NCBI GenBank assembly: GCA_002322035.1
Contig: DCNF01000042.1
Coordinates: forward strand, 43,278-52,797
Origin: Geobacter sp. UBA1603
GTDB taxonomy: Bacteria > Desulfobacterota > Desulfuromonadia > Geobacterales > Pseudopelobacteraceae
Direction: 5' to 3'
DNA: 9,520 bases
Position 1 is the first letter of the stretch, and each line of letters starts with the position of its first letter. This document shows, piece by piece, positions 6,967-9,520 of the stretch. The position numbers were made by a program, and so were the translations under genes. The notes beneath the pieces are model-generated. The model was not told the origin of the DNA, ran no database searches, and saw only the letters and a program-made list of their open reading frames with translations.

Positions 6967-7025
6967 ATAAATGCCTCTGTGTTGGTGGTGATCCGTTTAG
7001 GTGATCCGTTCACAGGGGCATTTAT
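6967..7025. repeat. 15-bp inverted repeat flanking the tandem repeat
   Basis: ATAAATGCCTCTGTG (6967-6981) is the reverse complement of CACAGGGGCATTTAT (7011-7025) at 14 of 15 positions, with a 29-base loop. The right arm contains the AGGGG ribosome binding site (7014-7018) and the first two bases of the ATG at 7024 of the integrase-like frame. A folded transcript would hide that start. There is no U-run after it, so it is not a standard terminator. Confidence 0.8.
6987..7012 (+). repeat. 13-bp tandem direct repeat inside the hairpin loop
   Basis: GGTGATCCGTTTA (6987-6999) is followed directly by GGTGATCCGTTCA (7000-7012), identical at 12 of 13 positions. Paired short direct repeats near an integrase gene would fit arm-type recombinase or excisionase/regulator binding sites, but that is inference. 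Confidence 0.85.
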
Positions 7026-7233
7026 GGTTTATAACGACTCATATCTCTATCTATCCCGCCATAACATTTTCTATTTTCGTACTATAGTCCCCCAAGGTAC
7101 CAGGAAGGGATTACACAAACTAGAACTTCGTGCCTTTCCGGTACCCACAAAATACGGCACAGAATCTCAATTATCCCTAATTATTCCAATATGTATTTCA
7201 TATTACGATCGATTCAATTCAATGATCAGATAG
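7024..7233 (+). pseudogene. Truncated tyrosine-recombinase (phage-type) integrase, N-terminal stub
   Basis: The 69-codon frame opens with an ATG that has AGGGG five bases upstream. The first 36 or so residues, including SYLYLSRHNIFYFRTIVPQG and KLELR, resemble the small N-terminal domain that begins many proteobacterial integrases (typically 'YxxSRHNxYYFRxxIP...REIRxSL'). After about residue 36 the resemblance stops: AFPVPTKYGTES does not continue the family pattern, I found no continuation in the other two frames, and the catalytic R-H-R-Y domain is absent. The usual full protein is about 350-450 residues, so this is a fragment. It ends immediately before the stop of the convergent yrfG. The family assignment is from memory of the pattern and rests on a short stretch; a chance small ORF is the alternative. 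Confidence 0.5.
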
Positions 7234-7890
7234 CTATGGGATCAGCTGGCCGAAATGCTCGACAGATTGATAGCGGGCAGATGGTTTCGGGTGAACGGCA
7301 GAGCTGAACCTGCTGACATAAATCAGGTGGCGGATTCCGTATCTGTCAGCGGTCGCGAGGTTCGTTTCACTGTCTTCCCCCAGCATGGTCCGTTTCGGGT
7401 CATAGCGCACAAACGTCTGGAGCGCCTCCCAGAAATTGTCATCCTCCTTGGGCAGGCCGACCTGGTGGGCAGATACAATCCCGTCAAAATAGGGGCCGAT
7501 GGCGGTGGCTCTCATTTTGAGCGCAAGGGTCTTGGAGTGGGCATTGGTCACCAGCCAGACGGCTTTGCCGTGGTGGCGCAGGTAGAGCAGGAAGTCGATA
7601 ACGAAAGGGTGCACGGCAATCAGGTGCCGAACCTCCTCCTTGAGCAGGGGGATGTCCATGGCAAGCCGGTCGGACCAGTAGTCCAGGTCGGTCCAGTTCA
7701 GGGTGTTTTCCTGTGACCTGAAGAGTGCATACAGATGTTTCTTGGCTTCGGCAAGCGATCTGCAATTGCGTGCCGCCCACCGTTTTGGCACATGCTCCAG
7801 CCAGAAATGGTCATCGAAGTTGCGGTCCAAAAGGGTGCCGTCCATGTCGAGCAGCACGGTGTCTATATCGTTCCAGTCGATGGTCACCAT
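7234..7890 (-). CDS. yrfG: HAD-superfamily GMP/IMP nucleotidase, YrfG-like
   Basis: The 218-residue protein resembles E. coli YrfG along its length. That enzyme dephosphorylates GMP and IMP in the cytoplasm. Recognisable shared segments are DIDTVLLDMDGTLLD (9-22) with nucleophile D15 and general acid D17, the FDDHFWLEHVP cap entry, TLNWTDLDYWSDRL, the motif II region LVTNAH (113-118), motif III in GLPKEDDNFW with K148, and motif IV in MLGEDSE (169-175). The E. coli protein has DDSE in motif IV where this one has EDSE; the second acid, D173, is kept. I start at the ATG at 7890, which gives MVTIDWNDIDTV and aligns with the family start. The open frame continues far upstream only as antisense to miaB. 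An in-frame ATG at 7911 is a weaker alternative. No Shine-Dalgarno is evident. Confidence 0.88.
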   Translation of the reverse strand: MVTIDWNDIDTVLLDMDGTLLDRNFDDHFWLEHVPKRWAARNCRSLAEAKKHLYALFRSQENTLNWTDLDYWSDRLAMDIPLLKEEVRHLIAVHPFVIDFLLYLRHHGKAVWLVTNAHSKTLALKMRATAIGPYFDGIVSAHQVGLPKEDDNFWEALQTFVRYDPKRTMLGEDSETNLATADRYGIRHLIYVSRFSSAVHPKPSARYQSVEHFGQLIP

Positions 7891-7894
7891 GGGC

Positions 7895-7926
7895 AAGCAT
7901 AGCCGTATCATGCGCCCGGTTGTCAA
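7895..7926 (-). promoter_or_regulatory. Candidate promoter of yrfG
   Basis: On the minus strand a perfect TTGACA (7926-7921) is followed after 19 bases by TATGCT (7901-7896 region, within one base), which has four of six -10 matches. The spacing is long, so this is weak. The -10 ends only about five bases before the yrfG ATG at 7890, again giving a leaderless or nearly leaderless mRNA. Confidence 0.3.
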
Positions 7927-7965
7927 TACGAAAATCATCCGCATCAACAGTCGCTCGGACATTGT

Positions 7966-7995
7966 TTGACTTTTCAAGGAATTGTACCGTATAGT
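7966..7995 (+). promoter_or_regulatory. Sigma-70-type promoter of miaB-glnS
   Basis: TTGACT (7966-7971) and TATAGT (7990-7995) are 18 bases apart and each match consensus at five of six positions. Transcription should start near 8002, leaving a leader of only about six bases before the miaB ATG at 8008. It is the best promoter match in the window and lies in the gap between the divergent yrfG and miaB. Confidence 0.62.
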
Positions 7996-8007
7996 TCGCA
8001 ATTCATT

Positions 8008-9345
8008 ATGCACACGAAACTGCTCTACATAGAAACCTTCGGCTGCCAGATGAACGTCAACGATTCGGAACGGATCGCTTCGATGCTCTCCGGCATGGGA
8101 TACGCCCCGGCCAGCAGTATCGACGGGGCAGATATGGTGCTGTTGAACACCTGCAGCGTGCGGGGTGGTGCCGAGGAGAAAGTCTACAAACGGCTGACCG
8201 GTTACCGTGCCCACAAGAAAAAGTTCCCGGCCTTGATTATTGGTGTCGGTGGCTGTGTAGCCCAGCAGGAGGGCGAAGAACTGCTCACGAAGTTCCCCTG
8301 GGTCGACCTGGTATTCGGAACCCACAACCTGCATCTTCTGCCTGATATGGTTCGGGCGGCAGAGCATGGTGAGCGCCGCTGCGAAACGTCGTTCATCGAC
8401 AACGAACAGCGGCTCGACCTGTTTCCCCCGGTTACGGGGGGCACCCGGCTGTCTCGCTTTGTAACGGTGATGCAGGGCTGCGATAATTTTTGCTCTTACT
8501 GTATTGTCCCCTCTGTTCGCGGGCGTGAAATCAGCCGCCGCTCTGACGATGTCCTGACGGAAGTGAGTCAGCTGGCGGAGAGCGGCGTCAGGGAAGTTGT
8601 TCTGCTCGGTCAGAATGTCAACTCCTACGGCCTGAAAACCCCGGGTGAAATTCAATTTCCGGAGCTTCTGCGCCGGGTGGCTGAAATCGATGGTATCCGG
8701 CGCATCCGTTTTACCACTTCGCACCCCAAGGATATGTCTGTCGAATTGATCGCCTGTTTCGGCAGCATCGCGAAGCTGTGCGGTCAGATTCACCTTCCGG
8801 CACAGGCCGGAAGCAATGCGGTTCTGTCGGTCATGGGGCGGGGGTATACCCGCGAGTCTTACCTTGAGAAGATAGCCTCCCTCAAGGCGGTCCGCCCCGA
8901 TATTGCCGTTACCGGCGATATGATCGTCGGTTTTCCTGGCGAGACGGACAGCGATTTTGAGCAAACCCTTTCTTTGATGGAAGAGGTTCGCTATGCCGAT
9001 CTGTTTTCCTTTGTTTATTCACCGCGCCCCGGCACCCAGGCAGCTGCAATGAACGAGGAGCTTGACCGCGAGCAGAAGCTTCTTCGCCTTGACCGCCTGC
9101 AAAACCTGCAGCGTCAGATCTCCCGGGAATTTCACGAATCAATGGTTGGTTCGATCCAGTCGGTAATGGTCGAGGGAGAAGGGAAGCGCGCCGGTCAGAT
9201 ATCCGGCAGGGCCGACAATGGCAAAATCGTCAATTTTATCGGTGATGTCTCGCTGATCGGCAGTTTTGCCGATGTTCGTATCACCCAGGCCTATCAGAAT
9301 TCTCTGCTGGGCCACTTGATTCAACGAGGTACAGAAAGCCCATGA
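8008..9345 (+). CDS. miaB: tRNA-2-methylthio-N6-dimethylallyladenosine synthase MiaB
   Basis: MiaB is a radical-SAM methylthiotransferase that adds a methylthio group to i6A at position 37 of tRNAs reading U-starting codons. The 445 residues have the normal length. The N-terminal methylthiotransferase domain (about 4-120) has the three cysteines for the auxiliary 4Fe-4S cluster: C13 ([11 protein letters not shown]), C49 (LNTCSVR) and C83 (GGCVAQ). The radical-SAM domain has the CxxxCxxC motif C158/C162/C165 in [13 protein letters not shown], and [10 protein letters not shown] follows. A TRAM-type RNA-binding domain occupies roughly the last 65 residues. I start at the ATG at 8008 because the family begins close to 'IETFGCQMN'; the frame extends to 7966, but only over the promoter. 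It overlaps glnS by ATGA. Confidence 0.97.
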   Translation: MHTKLLYIETFGCQMNVNDSERIASMLSGMGYAPASSIDGADMVLLNTCSVRGGAEEKVYKRLTGYRAHKKKFPALIIGVGGCVAQQEGEELLTKFPWVDLVFGTHNLHLLPDMVRAAEHGERRCETSFIDNEQRLDLFPPVTGGTRLSRFVTVMQGCDNFCSYCIVPSVRGREISRRSDDVLTEVSQLAESGVREVVLLGQNVNSYGLKTPGEIQFPELLRRVAEIDGIRRIRFTTSHPKDMSVELIACFGSIAKLCGQIHLPAQAGSNAVLSVMGRGYTRESYLEKIASLKAVRPDIAVTGDMIVGFPGETDSDFEQTLSLMEEVRYADLFSFVYSPRPGTQAAAMNEELDREQKLLRLDRLQNLQRQISREFHESMVGSIQSVMVEGEGKRAGQISGRADNGKIVNFIGDVSLIGSFADVRITQAYQNSLLGHLIQRGTESP

Positions 9346-9520
9346 GCACCGAAACATCCCCGGTATCCGGCAATTTCCTGCGCACCATCATTGAAGACGA
9401 TCTGAAGAGCGGCAGGTATGCCACGATCGTCACCCGTTTTCCACCCGAACCGAACGGCTATCTCCATATCGGCCATGCCAAGGCCATCACGGTTAATTAT
9501 GGCATTGCCCAACGTTTTAT
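9342..9520 (+). CDS. glnS: Glutaminyl-tRNA synthetase, N-terminal fragment (3' end outside window)
   Basis: GlnRS charges tRNA-Gln with glutamine. Only 59 codons plus two bases lie in the window. The segment [19 protein letters not shown] (31-49) includes the class I synthetase HIGH motif (42-45) in the form typical of GlnRS; GluRS usually has PSPTGYLHxG. The ATG overlaps the miaB stop (ATGA at 9342-9345), so translation is likely coupled and the two tRNA-related genes form an operon. A GAGGT lies about 11 bases upstream, a rather long spacing for a ribosome binding site. The presence of GlnRS suggests direct tRNA-Gln charging in this organism, at least in part. Confidence 0.93.
   Translation, partial: MSTETSPVSGNFLRTIIEDDLKSGRYATIVTRFPPEPNGYLHIGHAKAITVNYGIAQRF

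Larger units (their letters stand above)
6925..7233 (+). mobile_element. Probable remnant of an element integrated at the 3' end of ssrA
   Basis: The roughly 310 bases between ssrA and the convergent yrfG look more AT-rich than the flanking genes. They hold an inverted repeat, a tandem repeat and a short open frame resembling the start of an integrase. The 3' end of ssrA is a well-known attachment site for tyrosine-recombinase elements, and the integrase gene is typically next to it. No second copy of the ssrA 3' end is visible elsewhere in the window, so the element is either reduced to this scar or was rearranged. No other gene is seen here, and no convincing ssrA terminator. Confidence 0.5.

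Noticed and set aside
7891..8964. Long open extension upstream of yrfG on the minus strand (frame open to 8964, 576 codons in total)
   Set aside because: It is wholly antisense to miaB, a certain gene. The YrfG family starts at the ATG at 7890, and the extension has no recognisable domain.
1..9520. CRISPR array, insertion sequence or defence system
   Set aside because: No regularly spaced repeats, transposase or defence-type domains were seen. Every long frame has a housekeeping or two-component explanation apart from the short ssrA-downstream scar.

Overview
This is an ordinary bacterial chromosomal segment of high-moderate GC. It suggests a Gram-negative deltaproteobacterium-like organism, probably a Geobacter/Desulfuromonas relative. 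The grounds are the gene content, the style of the two-component pair and a tmRNA tag reading ADNYNTPVALAA. The taxonomic call is inference and was not searched. Nearly all of the window is coding, with housekeeping genes around one sensor kinase/sigma-54 activator pair.

Layout: (1) 1-486, 3' end of a class I/II aminotransferase, then a bidirectional intrinsic terminator (506-539) shared with the convergent rsmD-coaD operon (1605 down to 560; ATGA overlap). (2) 1757-2683, an exported protein with a surface-adhesin-E-like domain and three TPRs, divergent from rsmD. (3) 5957 down to 2686, a membrane PAS-PAS histidine kinase and an NtrC-type response regulator, coupled by an ATGA overlap. (4) 6112-6924, smpB followed with zero spacing by ssrA (tmRNA), the two partners of trans-translation. 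(5) 6925-7233, about 310 bases after ssrA that look foreign: a hairpin with tandem repeats and the N-terminal stub of what looks like a tyrosine-recombinase integrase, as expected at an ssrA attachment site. (6) 7890 down to 7234, a YrfG-like GMP/IMP nucleotidase. (7) 8008-9345 miaB, overlapping by ATGA the start of glnS, which runs off the window.

How the genes work together: smpB and ssrA rescue stalled ribosomes. miaB (tRNA ms2i6A modification), glnS (tRNA charging) and rsmD (16S rRNA methylation) also serve translation. coaD makes the penultimate intermediate of coenzyme A. The kinase/regulator pair probably controls sigma-54 promoters elsewhere, because no convincing sigma-54 site was seen here.

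No new defence or mobile system is evident. The points most worth checking are the integrase relic and repeat/hairpin after ssrA, the zero-length smpB/ssrA junction, and a set of promoter-like elements whose -10 boxes lie only 5-12 bases before start codons, suggesting leaderless or very short-leader mRNAs for up to four genes.
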